Assembly (NCBI RefSeq): GCF_016612545.1
Contig: NZ_JAENRY010000017.1
Location: forward strand, 1 to 64,000
Source: Streptomyces sp. MBT65
GTDB taxonomy: Bacteria; Actinomycetota; Actinomycetes; Streptomycetales; Streptomycetaceae
Length of the DNA stretch: 64,000 bases
Reading direction: 5' to 3'
The position numbers and the translations under genes were made by a program. Of the stretch, positions 1 through 8,115 are shown piece by piece. The notes beneath the pieces are model-generated. The model was not told where the DNA came from. It searched no databases and worked only from the letters and a program-made list of their open reading frames with translations. The stretch's first letter is position 1. Each line of letters starts with the position of its first letter.

Positions 1-1547
1 ACACGTTACTTACCGCCCTCTCAGTGCCGATGGTTCGGGGGTGGTCGGGCATGCCGGGACACGACTGCTGGCCGATCTTGCCGATGCCACCGGGCTGAGC
101 GCCGCGTACTCGACCGCGTTGCGGTCGCTTCGGCCGCGTGGGACCGGCCATGACCCGGGCAGGATCGCCACCGACCTGGCGGTGATGCTCGCCGACGGCG
201 GCGACGCCATCGCGGACCTGGCCGTGCTGCGGGACCAGGCTGGGGTGTTCGGTCCCGTCGCCTCGACACCGACGGCCTGGCGACTGCTGGCCGACATCGA
301 CGAGAGGGCCCTCGCCTCGCTGGCCCCGGCCCGCGCCACGGCCCGGGAAGCCGCCTGGCTGCAGGCCGCCGAGCAGGGCGGAGGCATACCCGAAGTCCGG
401 GCCGCGGGGCGCATGCTGACCGGTCTGGTCCTGGACCTCGACGCCACTCTGGTCACCTGCCACTCAGAGAAACAGCAGGCCGCACCCACCTACAAGGGCG
501 GCTTCGGCTTCCACCCGCTGCTGTGCTTCCTGGCCAACACCGGCGAGGCACTGTCGGGCCGGCTGCGGCCCGGGAACGCCGGCGCCAACACCGCCAGCGA
601 CCACATCACCGTGCTCGACCAGGCACTCGCGCAGATCCCCGACGCCCACCGCCACGGCACGGACATCCTTATCCGCACCGACAGCGCCGGATCCGCGAAA
701 GCCTTCCTCACCCACGTCCGCGACCTGCGTAGACGAGGCGTCCGTACCTTCTTCTCGGTCGGATACGCCATCAACGAGCCGGTCCGGTGTGCTGTCCGGG
801 CCATGCCCGACCGCCTCTGGCATCCCGCCCTGAACCAGGACGGGACACTGCGAGCCGGGGCTGAAGTCGCCGAGCTGACCGGCCTGGTCAACCTGGACGG
901 CTATCCAGCAGGCACCCGCATCATCGTGCGCCGCGAACGCCCGCACCCGGGAGCCCAGCTGACCCTGTTCGACCACGAAGAGGGCCTGCGGCACCAAGTG
1001 TTCCTCACCGACACCCCATACACCGGCGGCGGCTCCGCCCAGTTCCTGGAGGTCCGCCACCGCGGGCACGCATGCGTCGAAGACCACATCCGGTGCGGCA
1101 AGAGCACCGGCTTCGGCCGCTTCCCCTCCCGCGACTTCAACGTCAACGCCGTCTGGCTCGAACTCAGCCTCGCTGCGATCGACCTGCTCGCATGGGCCCG
1201 CGTCCTGCTGCTGGACGGCGAACTCGCCACCGCCGAGCCGAAGAAGCTCCGCTACCGGCTGCTGCACGTCGCCGCACGCCTCACCCGCGGCAGCCGACGC
1301 CTGCGCTTGCGGATATCAGCGACCTGGCCCTGGAGACACGAACTCACCACAGCCTTCAACCGCCTCGCCGCACTGCCCCGTCCCGCCGGCTGACCGGCAC
1401 AACCCTGCCTGCCCACAACCCGAAAGACCTTGGAGAACCCGACCACCGCGCCGGGACACCACCATGCCCGAGCCGTGAAAGCACCCTGCCCACACGACAG
1501 TTGACGATCAACGACGCCTCATCACCCCAACCGAAACGCCGAGGCTA
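1..1547 (+). mobile_element. IS1380-family insertion sequence, left end outside the window
   Basis: The transposase reading frame is already open at the first base, so the left end lies upstream of the window. After the transposase stop there are about 150 bp of non-coding DNA ending near ccgaaacgccgaggctaa, just before the IS110 repeat at 1548. I place the right end there by position and by the resemblance of this tail to other IS1380 ends as I remember them. No matching left inverted repeat can be shown inside the window. Confidence 0.6.
2..1393 (+). CDS. IS1380-family transposase, 5' partial
   Basis: DDE transposase that cuts and moves its own element. The frame runs from base 2 without a stop and reads VTYRPLSADGSGVVGHAG before the first internal GTG at 41, which matches the usual N-terminus of IS1380 transposases (a short run ending in a DGSG motif). 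The gene therefore starts just outside the window and GTG 41 is not the true start. Acidic positions in recognisable contexts are LDLDATLV (about residue 135 from the GTG) and IRTDSAGS (about residue 210). About 460 residues are visible, close to the family length of 450-480. No frameshift was seen, so it may be active if the missing end is intact. Confidence 0.85.
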   Translation, partial: HVTYRPLSADGSGVVGHAGTRLLADLADATGLSAAYSTALRSLRPRGTGHDPGRIATDLAVMLADGGDAIADLAVLRDQAGVFGPVASTPTAWRLLADIDERALASLAPARATAREAAWLQAAEQGGGIPEVRAAGRMLTGLVLDLDATLVTCHSEKQQAAPTYKGGFGFHPLLCFLANTGEALSGRLRPGNAGANTASDHITVLDQALAQIPDAHRHGTDILIRTDSAGSAKAFLTHVRDLRRRGVRTFFSVGYAINEPVRCAVRAMPDRLWHPALNQDGTLRAGAEVAELTGLVNLDGYPAGTRIIVRRERPHPGAQLTLFDHEEGLRHQVFLTDTPYTGGGSAQFLEVRHRGHACVEDHIRCGKSTGFGRFPSRDFNVNAVWLELSLAAIDLLAWARVLLLDGELATAEPKKLRYRLLHVAARLTRGSRRLRLRISATWPWRHELTTAFNRLAALPRPAG

Positions 1548-2908
1548 ATAGGGGCAGGAGCGCCGGCCCGCCGGCAACGCTCTTCGTAACGTGGTTGCCG
1601 GATGTCGGCGCCGTGCCTTGGCCGGGAAGACAAGTCCCTCCCAGGAGGAGTGAAGTGATCGACATCCGCGACGTGGCCGTCTTCCTCGGCCTCGACGTCG
1701 GCAAGGGCGAACACCACGCCACCGGCCTCATGCCGGACGGCAGGAGCGTCGTCGACAAGCCGCTGCCGAACAGCGAGCCGAGGATACGGGCCCTGCTCGA
1801 CAAGCTCACGGCCAAGTACGGCCGGGTCCTGGTCGTCGTGGACCAGCCCGCCTCGATCGGTGCTCTGCCACTGGCCATCGCCCGCGACGCGGGCTGCGAG
1901 GTGGCGTATCTGCCGGGCCTGACGATGCGGCGGATCGCAGACCTCTATCCCGGTGAGGGCAAGACCGACGCCCGCGACGCGGCGATCATCGCGGACGCCG
2001 CCCGCACCATGCCCCACACGCTCCGGTCGATCGAGCTGACGGACGAAACCACCGCCGAACTCCACATGATCGTCGGTTTCGACGACGACCTCGCGGGCGA
2101 GGTCACCCGGGTCGCGAACCGGCTCCGCGGCCTGCTCACCCAGATCCACCCCCACCTCGAACGGGTCCTGGGGCCACGCATCCAGCACCCGGCCGTGCTC
2201 ACGCTGCTGGAACAGTTCGGCTCGCCCAAGGCGATCCGCAAGGCCGGACGACGGCGCCTGATCACGCTGCTGCGGCCGAAGGCGCCCAGGATGGCCGAGC
2301 GACTGGCCGAGGACATCTTCACCGCACTCGACGAGCAGACCGTCGTCGTCACGGGCACCGACGCGGCCGCAGTGATCGTGCCCAAGCTCGCGAAGAACCT
2401 GGCCGGCCTGCTCGACCAGCGCAAGGAACTGGCCTCGGACATCGAGGAGTTGCTCAAGTCGCACCCTCTTTCCGAGCTCCTGACGTCGATGCCGGGGATA
2501 GGCGTCAGGACCGGAGCCCGCATCCTCATCGACGTCGGTGACGGCACCGCCTTCCCGACTGCAGGCCACCTCGCCGCCTATGCCGGGCTCGCTCCGGTGA
2601 CCAGGCGGTCGGGGTCCTCGATCCGCGGCGGGAGCCCGTCCCGCAGAGGCAACAAACACCTGAAACGGGCCTTCTTCCTCGCCGCGTTCGCCTCGCTGTC
2701 CGACCCGGCCTCCCGGGCCTACTACGAGCGGAAGAAGGCCGAGGGCAAGCGGCACAAGCAAGCCCTGATGTGTCTCGCACGCCGCCGCGTCGACGTGCTC
2801 TTCGCGATGCTCCGCGACGGCACGTTCTTCGAACCTCAAGCCGTCCCCCAAGCCGCCTGAAACACCACCAATCAACCAACCCGCCCCTTGACGAAAGAGA
2901 TAGGGGCA
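1548..2908 (+). mobile_element. IS110-family insertion sequence bounded by a 9-bp direct repeat
   Basis: The 9-mer ATAGGGGCA occurs at 1548-1556 and again at 2900-2908, enclosing one IS110 transposase with about 100 bp of leader and 40 bp of tail. IS110 elements lack terminal inverted repeats and are bounded by a short core repeat left by recombination, so this repeat is the best boundary available. The right tail (ttgacgaaagagataggggc) resembles the usual IS110 right end. The left non-coding part, 1557-1654, is where the bridge RNA of the IS110 subgroup would be encoded. I cannot fold it here. Confidence 0.65.
1655..2860 (+). CDS. IS110-family DEDD transposase
   Basis: Recombinase of IS110 elements, 401 residues, normal length. 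The N-terminal RuvC-like half shows FLGLDVGKGEHHA, VVVDQPASIGALP and KTDARDAAIIADAAR, which supply the acidic DEDD-type residues. The C-terminal Transposase_20 half has the helix-hairpin segment LTSMPGIGVRTGARIL and the serine-rich stretch around RRSGSSIRGGSPSRRGN. I chose GTG 1655 because AGGAGG lies 6 nt upstream and the protein then starts just before the first beta strand. An in-frame start at 1595 would add 20 unlikely residues. The frame is intact. Family members use a bridge RNA to choose target and donor. Confidence 0.9.
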   Translation: MIDIRDVAVFLGLDVGKGEHHATGLMPDGRSVVDKPLPNSEPRIRALLDKLTAKYGRVLVVVDQPASIGALPLAIARDAGCEVAYLPGLTMRRIADLYPGEGKTDARDAAIIADAARTMPHTLRSIELTDETTAELHMIVGFDDDLAGEVTRVANRLRGLLTQIHPHLERVLGPRIQHPAVLTLLEQFGSPKAIRKAGRRRLITLLRPKAPRMAERLAEDIFTALDEQTVVVTGTDAAAVIVPKLAKNLAGLLDQRKELASDIEELLKSHPLSELLTSMPGIGVRTGARILIDVGDGTAFPTAGHLAAYAGLAPVTRRSGSSIRGGSPSRRGNKHLKRAFFLAAFASLSDPASRAYYERKKAEGKRHKQALMCLARRRVDVLFAMLRDGTFFEPQAVPQAA

Positions 2909-2983
2909 CCCCCCCATTACAGGGCTTCACCACTACTACGAGCCGGGCCGCCGGCCCGCCCCGCATCGGTACTCAGCCCCTAG

Positions 2984-3125
2984 TACTCCAGCAGGATTTC
3001 GCTGTCTGACCTGGTCTTTTCTGCCGGGTGGCGGGAGTGTAGCGGGACTTCGATCGTGCGGGGGCGGTCTCACGGGGACCACCCCTCGAGCGTGCGACAA
3101 CGCCGCAGGTAGTGACAGCGGCGGG
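2984..3125 (+). repeat. Left 142-bp terminal inverted repeat of the IS701 element
   Basis: I compared it base by base with the reverse complement of 4429-4570 and found no mismatch. Identity stops at 3126, where left g meets right c. It contains the first 14 nt of the transposase gene and its ribosome-binding region. Confidence 0.95.
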
Positions 3126-4362
3126 GCAGCCTCCCAGGGTGATCACCGAGTCTGCCGCCGCGCAGTGGGACCTCGAACTGGACAATCTTTTCCTGACCAT
3201 CGGGCACCGCTTCGGCCGAGTCGAGCTCCGCCGCCGCATGCGGGATTACGTGCGCGGGCTGCTCGCTCCGGTGGCCCGCAAGAACAGCTGGCAGCTGGCC
3301 GAACAGGCCGGCCACTCCACCCCTGACGGCCTGCAGCACCTCCTCGCCGGATCGAAGTGGGAGCCCGATGACATCCGCGACGACCTGCAGGAATACGTCG
3401 CCGACAAGCTCGGCGAGGCCGACGGTGTCCTGATCATCGACGACACTGGGTTCATCAAAAAGGGCACCACCTCCGCCGGGGTCCAGCGCCAGTACTCCGG
3501 GACCGCAGGCCGGACCGAGAACTGCCAGATCGGCGTCTTCGCCGCTTACGCCTCCGCCCGTGGCCGGGCCCTGGTCGACCGCGAGCTCTACCTCCCGAAG
3601 TCCTGGACGGAGGACCGGGAACGCTGCCGCACCGCGAGGGTCCCCGACGAGCGGGAGTTCGCCACCAAGGGCGAACTGGCCCGGCATATGGTGCTGCGGG
3701 CCCTGGCCTCGCCGCTGCCCATTACCTGGGTCACCGCGGATTCCGCCTACGGGCAGGACAACCGGTTTCGCCGGCTGCTGGAACAGTCGGGTGTCGGCTA
3801 CGTACTGGCGGTGCCCAAGTCCCAGTTCAGCGTGGGCTGTTCACGGATCGATGGCCTGTTCGCGCAGGCACCCGCCGAGGCGTGGGAGAAGATCTCGTGC
3901 GGCGACGGCGCGAAGGGGCCCCGCGTCTATCACTGGGCAGCGGTGCGGCTGCCGGCCGTCGCCGAGTTCGACTATCAGGGCGACGTCCCGCACCGGATGC
4001 GGTGGGCACTGGCCCGGCGCAGCATCAGCAAGCCCGACGAGATCGCCTACTACCTCGCCTACGCGCCCCTTCAGGTCACCGTCCAGGAGCTGGTGCGGGT
4101 TGCCGGGGCGCGCTGGGCGATCGAGGAGTGCTTCCAGGCCGCGAAGAACGAGTGCGGCCTGGATCAGTACGAGGTCCGCCGCTACGTGGGCTGGTATCGG
4201 CACATCACTCTGGCCATGCTCGCGCACGCCTTCCTGGCCGCCACGGCAAACCAGCCCTGGGAAAAGGGGGCCGAACAGGTGGGACAGTCGGGGCCATCGG
4301 GCTCACAGTGGCGGAGGTTCGGCGACTCCTGGCAGCTTGTCGTGCCCGGCCCCCGCACCTGA
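3112..4362 (+). CDS. IS701-family DDE transposase
   Basis: DDE transposase of 416 residues, normal for IS701. Catalytic residues appear in LIIDDTGFIKKG (first Asp, about residue 105), WVTADSAYGQD (second Asp, about 205) and RWAIEECFQAAKNECGLDQY (Glu, about 345), the last being the typical IS701 signature. The GTG start at 3112 sits 14 nt inside the left inverted repeat, so the right repeat carries a mirror copy of the gene start and its upstream region. The frame is undamaged and the ends are perfect, so the element looks recently active. Confidence 0.9.
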   Translation: MTAAGQPPRVITESAAAQWDLELDNLFLTIGHRFGRVELRRRMRDYVRGLLAPVARKNSWQLAEQAGHSTPDGLQHLLAGSKWEPDDIRDDLQEYVADKLGEADGVLIIDDTGFIKKGTTSAGVQRQYSGTAGRTENCQIGVFAAYASARGRALVDRELYLPKSWTEDRERCRTARVPDEREFATKGELARHMVLRALASPLPITWVTADSAYGQDNRFRRLLEQSGVGYVLAVPKSQFSVGCSRIDGLFAQAPAEAWEKISCGDGAKGPRVYHWAAVRLPAVAEFDYQGDVPHRMRWALARRSISKPDEIAYYLAYAPLQVTVQELVRVAGARWAIEECFQAAKNECGLDQYEVRRYVGWYRHITLAMLAHAFLAATANQPWEKGAEQVGQSGPSGSQWRRFGDSWQLVVPGPRT

Positions 4363-4428
4363 GCGGACACCGCGGACGACACCACGCGCTGAGCTGGTCG
4401 AACTGGCGCCGCCGACGCCAAGCAGTCG

Positions 4429-4570
4429 CCCGCCGCTGTCACTACCTGCGGCGTTGTCGCACGCTCGAGGGGTGGTCCCCGTGAGACCGCCCCCGCACGA
4501 TCGAAGTCCCGCTACACTCCCGCCACCCGGCAGAAAAGACCAGGTCAGACAGCGAAATCCTGCTGGAGTA
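4429..4570 (-). repeat. Right 142-bp terminal inverted repeat of the IS701 element
   Basis: Exact reverse complement of 2984-3125. It lies downstream of the transposase stop at 4362 and abuts the CTAG shared with the IS5 element that follows. Confidence 0.95.
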
Positions 4571-4574
4571 CTAG

Positions 4575-5670
4575 GGCGCGTATCGAGTCGTGATCAATCT
4601 GCGAGATTCGCCTTCGTGGCGGGGTCTGGACCGGTAGACCTTCTTGCGTGACGCGAGTGCAACTAACGGACGAGGAATGGGAGTTCATCGAGCCGTACCT
4701 GCCGATCGGCGAGTACGGCCCGTACCCCGAGCGGCTGCGGCAGCAGTTCGAAGGCGTGATCTGGCGGTTCAAGACCGGCGGACAGTGGCGGGAGATGCCG
4801 CAGGAGTTCGGTGCCTGGCCGACCGTCCACAACCGCTTCCGGCAGTGGCGTGACGCCGGTGTCTTCGAGGCCCTGCTGGAGGGCCTGATCGCGGAAGCCG
4901 TGAAGCGGGGGGAGATCGATCTGTCCCTGGTCAGCATCGACTCCACCACCGCGCGTGCTCACCACGACGCAGCCGGGATGCACCTGGACCAGGACGTCCT
5001 CACCGCGCTGGAGAAGGCTGCCGCAGAGGCGGAGAAGGCCAGGTCAAAAGGGGCAGCCTCGAAGAACAGGACGGACAGGACGCCGAAACAGATCCCGGGC
5101 GGGAAGAACGACGACGCATCCGGCGTCGCCGAAAACTCCGGCTGAAGGCCGCCCTCCTGGGACGCTCCAGGGGCGGGCAGACCAGCAAGGTCCATCTCGC
5201 CGCCGACCGCAAGTGCCGCCCGCTGGCGTTCGTGCTGACCGCGGGCCAGGCTGCCGACAGCCCGCAATTCATCCCCGTCCTCAAGAAGTTACGGGTCCGC
5301 GGCCCCGTCGGCCGCCCTCGCACCCGGCCGGACGCGGTCGCCGCCGACAAGGCCTACTCCTCCCGCGGCAACAGGGCCCACCTGCGCAGACGCGGCATCA
5401 AGGCAGTGATCCCGGAGAAGAAGGACCAGGCCGCCAACCGGAAGAAGAACGGCTCCAGGGGCGGCCGGCCCGTCAGCCACGACACCGGCCTTTACAAAGA
5501 GAGGAACACCGTCGAGCGCCTGATCAACAAGCTCAAAACCTGGCGAGGCATCGCCACCCGATACGACAAGACCCCGGACAGCTACCTCGCCGGCCTCCAC
5601 CTACGCGCCTCGATGATCTGGATCAAAGACCTCACCCGGACCACCAAATGATCACGACTCGATACGCGCC
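4575..5670 (+). mobile_element. IS5-family element with CTAG flanks
   Basis: The 1096-bp element is bounded by the perfect 22-bp inverted repeat ggcgcgtatcgagtcgtgat plus ca at 4575-4596 and its reverse complement at 5649-5670. CTAG flanks both sides (4571-4574 and 5671-5674), as expected for the YTAR duplication of the IS5 subgroup. The left CTAG is also the right target copy of the IS701 element, so the two elements sit head to tail at one site. The stop codon of the transposase lies within the right repeat. Confidence 0.85.
4648..5651 (+). CDS. IS5-family transposase in two frames (-1 frameshift)
   Basis: DDE transposase split over two frames. ORF A (4648-5145) starts MTRVQLTDEEWEFIEPYLP and holds the first Asp (VSIDSTTARAHH). 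ORF B continues in the -1 frame to 5651 with LGRSRGGQTSKVHLAADRK, the second Asp (ADKAYSSR) and the Glu (YKERNTVERLINKLK). ORF B is open well upstream of the ORF A stop, so one -1 shift anywhere between about 5034 and 5145 gives a full product of about 334 residues. The run cAAAAGGGG at 5045-5053 is a candidate slip site because the Lys tRNA can re-pair perfectly one base back. It could be programmed frameshifting, common in this family, or a mutation. The sequence alone does not decide. Confidence 0.8.
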
Positions 5671-5674
5671 CTAG

Positions 5675-6080
5675 CAGTGTCCACTGCTTGAGGCGCTCCC
5701 TCTCGCCGCCGCTGCACGGCGGGCAGTATCGGGGCGCGCCTTCTCCTGTTCCATGCGGAAGCCGCAGACCGGGCTCACGTCGCCTGCATGCCGGACACCA
5801 CCTGGCCAATAGACGGGCTCCCGCCAGGCTCATCCCGAAGTCCGGAGAACACCCCGGTTTTGATGTCGTCTGTTTTCGTTTCGACACGTCAGCAGCGATT
5901 CACTTGCGTTCGTCTTCCCGGTCCCCACCTGACGCCTCTTACGGCGACTTTTCCTCATCGCTCACCACGACAGTCTTCGGCTAACGCAGCATGAGGCGGT
6001 TTGAAGCCTCCCCCCGCAGGGCGGCTCCGAAGGGCCATAAAACCTTCATCTTCCGCACAGCACCACTCTTGAAAGCTGTC
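5675..6080. other. Gene-free segment between IS5 and the IS3 remnant
   Basis: About 400 bp with no convincing gene. Short frames exist on both strands but have skewed composition (runs of R, S and P) and no start-site support. The stretch around 5860-6050 has lower GC than its surroundings. It looks like non-coding debris of another mobile element, but I could not name its source. Confidence 0.5.
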
Positions 6081-6446
6081 CTACAACCAGTTCTCTTTCG
6101 TGTTCAGGACACAATCTCCGGCGAAATACTTGGCCGCCCTGCGGAGGATGTCCCGCTGGGTGGCGAGCTTGCGCTCACTCGCCTCAAGCTGGGCCACCCG
6201 GGCCTCCAACTGCCGCACCCGCTCGTCCGGATCAGCGGACGGCACCGCCTCCCGAGACGGGGCTCCCGGCTTCGCAGCCTCGGCGGTGACGCCACGGCGC
6301 TCGCGATCCCGCAGCACCCACTCACGCAGGGGCGCCCGGTTGACGCCCAGGTCAGCGGCGATGCTCTTGTAGATCGCCCCGGGTGTGGACTCGTACAGGG
6401 CCACGGCATCGGCCCTGAACTCGTCCGAACACTCCTTCATCACCAT
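6081..6446 (-). pseudogene. IS3-family transposase OrfA; OrfB missing
   Basis: Reads MVMKECSDEFRADAVALYES, then a helix-turn-helix (YKSIAADLGVNRAPLREWVL), then the leucine-zipper end (VRQLEARVAQLEASERKLAT ... RRAAKYFAG), a typical IS3 OrfA of about 120 residues. The expected OrfB (rve integrase domain) should follow at lower coordinates, but 5675-6080 holds nothing like it. The element is therefore a remnant. A longer start at 6503 is possible, but MVMKE is the usual N-terminus. The upstream edge tgagtggtggacacgctg near 6506 begins with TG, as IS3 ends do, and abuts the LysR stump. Confidence 0.8.
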
Positions 6447-6506
6447 CGGCGGTCTTCTCGCTTCCTCCGGATCAAGCAGATCCAGTATCAGCGTGTCCAC
6501 CACTCA

Positions 6507-6671
6507 GGGGGAGGCCCCGTCCCGGCACCGGACGAGATCGGCGCGATGAGCTACGCGATGTCCTGGCACCCTCGCCTGGACGACGATGCGGCACAGCGCT
6601 GGCTGCGCGAGGCGATCATCTCGACGATGAGTTCCCACCGTACGGGGGACGCCATACCCCGCGAAGGCTGA
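6507..6671 (+). pseudogene. LysR-type regulator, C-terminal remnant
   Basis: The last 45 or so codons read IGAMSYAMSWHPRLDDDAAQ, then RWLREAI, and stop at 6671. This is the closing strand and helix of LysR effector domains, where a W/R-H-P-R-x-D-x-D-x-A-x-R-W-L motif is common. Nothing of the DNA-binding domain or the rest of the effector domain lies upstream. Instead the IS3 fragment begins at about 6506. The gene was most likely truncated when the mobile elements entered. Confidence 0.7.
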
Positions 6672-7119
6672 TCTGCTTCAAGAGCCAGGCCGAAGCGCTG
6701 ACGTACGAGAGCAGAGCAAAGGCTGGTTCGCGCGATGAGGCAGGGATCGTCGTCGGAGGCAGCGCGGACAACCGCCTCGCGTACGTGAACACGCCTGGGG
6801 TTTACAACCACCCGTGACCTTCGCTGCTGCAAGGTCGATACCGTCTATAGGGGCGTTCGCGCAGCCCCTCGTCCGACCGATCCCAGACGCCTGACGACCC
6901 GTCACCAAAGTCAGCATTGAGTCAGCATGAGTACCGCCAGAGCCCGCTCACAACCGCTAAGAACCGCCAAGATCGACAAGCGGCCAAACCTACTCTGGCT
7001 AGCAAAGAAGCAGGTCAGAGACCTATCTGCTAGTGTCCTCAGGAAGAACCGATGAGGATACCAATCGTCTTCACGCAGGCCAGAGCGTTTGGCGGCCGCG
7101 TTTGATTCCCCGCGCCGGG
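6672..7119. other. Gene-free segment after the LysR remnant
   Basis: About 450 bp with no supported gene. GC drops near 6880-7060, where repeated agtcagcat/gagtcagcatgag words occur. It could be an old recombination scar of the element cluster, but I found no tRNA, integrase or direct repeat to prove an attachment site. Confidence 0.45.
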
Positions 7120-7962
7120 TCAGTCGGCGCCCAGCAGCTCGGCGAGGTGTCGGAGTCGCTCGGCGTCGGGGCTGCCTTCGGCGGCGGTGCAGACCATGAG
7201 TGCGGGGCCGGGGTTGCCCGGGATCGGGTAGGCGTCCCAGTCCAGGTTCAGTTCGCCGACCCGGGGATGGTTCAGGCGCATCTGGCCACGGGTGGGTTCC
7301 GTCACGTCGTGGAGGGCCCACAGCGCCGCGAACTCGTCGCTGCGGACGGCGAGTTCACCCACCAGCTCGACCGCGCGCGGGTGGCCGGGATCGGCGGCGA
7401 CCTGGGTCCGCAGCATCCCGATCAGCTCCGCGACGGTGGCCGCCCGGTTGGGGCAGGTCCGGTCGGCCTCGGGGTGCAGGAACAGGGCCAGCAGGTTCCG
7501 CTGCGACTGCGGCTGCCGGGTGAAGTCGCCCAGCAGGGCGCCGCCGAGCGGGTTCCAGGCCAGCACGTCCAGGAAACGGCCCACGACCAGCGCGGGCGCG
7601 GTCATGCCGTGCAGCAGCCGTAGCGTGGTGTCCGGTACCTCCTCCGGTTCGTACGAGCGCGGCGGGCGGCTCGGGGTACGCGCGGCGGCGGCGAGGCCGT
7701 GCAGGTGGCGGGTCTCCTCGGCGGAGAAGTTCAGGGCGCGCGCGAGGGCGTCCAGCACCTGCTCGGAGGGACGCACGTCGCGACCCTGCTCCATGCGCTG
7801 GTAGTAGTCCGAACTCACCCCCGCCAACAGGGCCAACTCCTCGCGCCGCAGCCCGGCGACGCGCCGCCTCCCGCCGGGGACCAGTCCAACGTCCTCCGGC
7901 CGCAGCCGAGTTCGGCGGGTGCGAAGGAACTCCGCGAGTTCACGTCGGGGATCGTCGCTCAT
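7120..7962 (-). CDS. XRE-family regulator with MmyB-like ligand domain
   Basis: 280 residues. The N-terminal helix-turn-helix (REELALLAGVSSDYYQRMEQ, about residues 37-56) belongs to the XRE class, and the rest is the MmyB-like transcription-regulator ligand-binding domain (VVGRFLDVLAWNPLGGALLG and LRHLAELLG near the end). ATG 7962 gives the usual MSDDPRRELAEFLRTRR start. It is divergent from the oxidoreductase at 8116 across 153 bp. Regulators of this type commonly control a divergent redox enzyme, so that is the likely target. Its ligand is unknown. Confidence 0.85.
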   Translation of the reverse strand: MSDDPRRELAEFLRTRRTRLRPEDVGLVPGGRRRVAGLRREELALLAGVSSDYYQRMEQGRDVRPSEQVLDALARALNFSAEETRHLHGLAAAARTPSRPPRSYEPEEVPDTTLRLLHGMTAPALVVGRFLDVLAWNPLGGALLGDFTRQPQSQRNLLALFLHPEADRTCPNRAATVAELIGMLRTQVAADPGHPRAVELVGELAVRSDEFAALWALHDVTEPTRGQMRLNHPRVGELNLDWDAYPIPGNPGPALMVCTAAEGSPDAERLRHLAELLGAD

Positions 7963-8115
7963 GGCGTGGGAGGTGTCGGTCACCGCGCCAGTATGCCGCC
8001 CGTGCGGCCCGCGAGGGTGGGTCTGCCGGACCCAGGAAAAGGAGAACGACCGTGATGCCGCGTGCGGGGTCCAACATCGGATCAACCACACAGCGGGCCA
8101 CGGAAGGACAGCGAC

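Larger units (their letters stand above)
2984..4570 (+). mobile_element. IS701-family element with 142-bp perfect inverted repeats
   Basis: The 1587-bp element runs from tactccagcaggatttcgct at 2984 to its reverse complement ending at 4570. Both ends are flanked by CTAG (2980-2983 and 4571-4574), which fits the 4-bp YTAR target duplication known for IS701. The two ends are identical over 142 bp (2984-3125 and 4429-4570), far longer than the short repeats usual for this family. The transposase start codon at 3112 lies inside the left repeat. Confidence 0.85.

Noticed and set aside
6880-7060. Possible attachment site or tRNA-like segment with repeated agtcagcat words
   Set aside because: No cloverleaf, integrase gene or matching second copy was found in the window.
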